Assembly (NCBI RefSeq): GCF_000189635.1
Contig: NW_002476426.1
Location: forward strand, 558,001 to 622,000
Source: Tetrahymena thermophila SB210
Lineage: Eukaryota; Ciliophora; Oligohymenophorea; Hymenostomatida; Tetrahymenidae
Length of the DNA: 64,000 bases
Reading direction: 5' to 3'
Part shown: one piece after another, positions 63,530 through 64,000 of the stretch
Position numbering within the stretch: the stretch's first letter is position 1
How the letters are laid out: each line of letters begins with the position of its first letter
Made by a program: the position numbers and the translations under genes
The notes under the pieces: generated by a model
Databases searched by the model: none
Told to the model about the DNA's origin: nothing
What the model saw: only the letters and a program-made list of their open reading frames with translations

Positions 63530-64000
63530 GAATTCTATGTGTGTGTTATTTGAAGTTCTTTATTTTAAAAGATTATTTACTTCCACATTTTCATTAAACC
63601 AACAATTTATTTGATTTGTGCAATTTTTTTTTTTGCTTCAAAAAACCAAATCGCAATCATAAAAATTTGTTTGTTTAAAAGAATGCACAAAATTAGTAAA
63701 GTCCTTTAATATAGATACAAATACATACAAATATATAATTTTAAATTCAGTTTTCATAGATTTTGAACTTTTCCATAAATTCCTATTTTACTTCGTTAAT
63801 TTCTTAGTTTTGTTTGAGTATCTGTCTGATTTTCATAAATAATCATAAAGATATATTCAAATTTGTATACACTATTATAGATAGAAAATAAATAAAAATT
63901 TATTTTTAAAATTCAACGTTAGCATAGTATATCTTGTTAAGTTATCAATTCAGTGATTTGGAGTTTACAACTTAGTAATATTTTCATGTAACTTTTATAA
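63530..64000. other. AT-rich right end
   Basis: No exon with protein-like composition found on either strand. Confidence 0.45.

Noticed and set aside
1..64000. tRNA, rRNA, CRISPR, transposon or telomeric (G4T2/C4A2) sequences
   Set aside because: No B-box-like GGTTCGAATCC, no long direct repeats with spacers, no transposase motifs and no telomere repeats were seen on either strand.

Overview
This is a piece of a ciliate somatic (macronuclear) genome, most likely Tetrahymena. By eye it is about three quarters or more A+T. Long frames run through many TAA and TAG codons and end only at TGA, and conserved domains (PIP kinase, YTH, PX, golgin C-terminus) align only if TAA and TAG are read as glutamine. 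Introns are short, very AT-rich and GT...AG. Tracts are rich in Q, N and K. Conventional bacterial or standard-code gene finding fails here: almost every standard-code ORF is a fragment or shadow of a larger gene. Exon boundaries below were set by hand, by requiring GT/AG sites plus a continuous frame.

Layout. 1-73: tail of a gene entering from the left. 2224-5193 (+): YTH-domain m6A reader with a Q/N/P-rich tail. 6079-7597 (-): ALG5 dolichyl-phosphate glucosyltransferase. 9737-11316 (-): coiled-coil protein. 12646-26213 (+): a giant nine-exon gene for a ~4,320-residue coiled-coil protein with a GRIP-like C-terminus (candidate giant golgin). 27187-29082 (-): MFSD1-like transporter. 30818-32044 (+): LRRC23-type radial-spoke protein. 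32594-34337 (+): Reb1/TTF1/DMTF1-type Myb protein. 35165-36450 (-): two-RRM protein. 36940-39183 (+): Q/N-rich F-box-like protein.

Four + strand membrane-protein genes follow: 39883-42249 (multi-TM plus PX), 42569-43906 (six-TM with a poly-Q loop), 44399-45111 (small membrane protein) and 45886-48395 (a seven-TM receptor fused to a phosphatidylinositol phosphate kinase). Then 49042-50760 (-): probable mitochondrial membrane protein. 51656-52080 (+): elongin-B-like ubiquitin-fold protein. 53378-54220 (-): small unknown gene. 55342-56559 (-): MGC-type lipid-anchored protein. 57509-63136 (-): FCP/SCP-type CTD phosphatase with a very long N/Q-rich N-terminus. 63177-63529 (-): small basic protein.

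The genes do not form a functional operon, as expected for a ciliate, but there is a loose membrane and phosphoinositide theme between 39.8 and 48.4 kb (PX lipid-binding membrane protein, receptor-PIP kinase). The most unusual items are the receptor-kinase fusion, the giant GRIP-like golgin, a 28-nt intron inside a PX domain, and the CTD phosphatase with a giant low-complexity extension. No tRNA, rRNA, CRISPR, transposon or telomere repeat was recognised.
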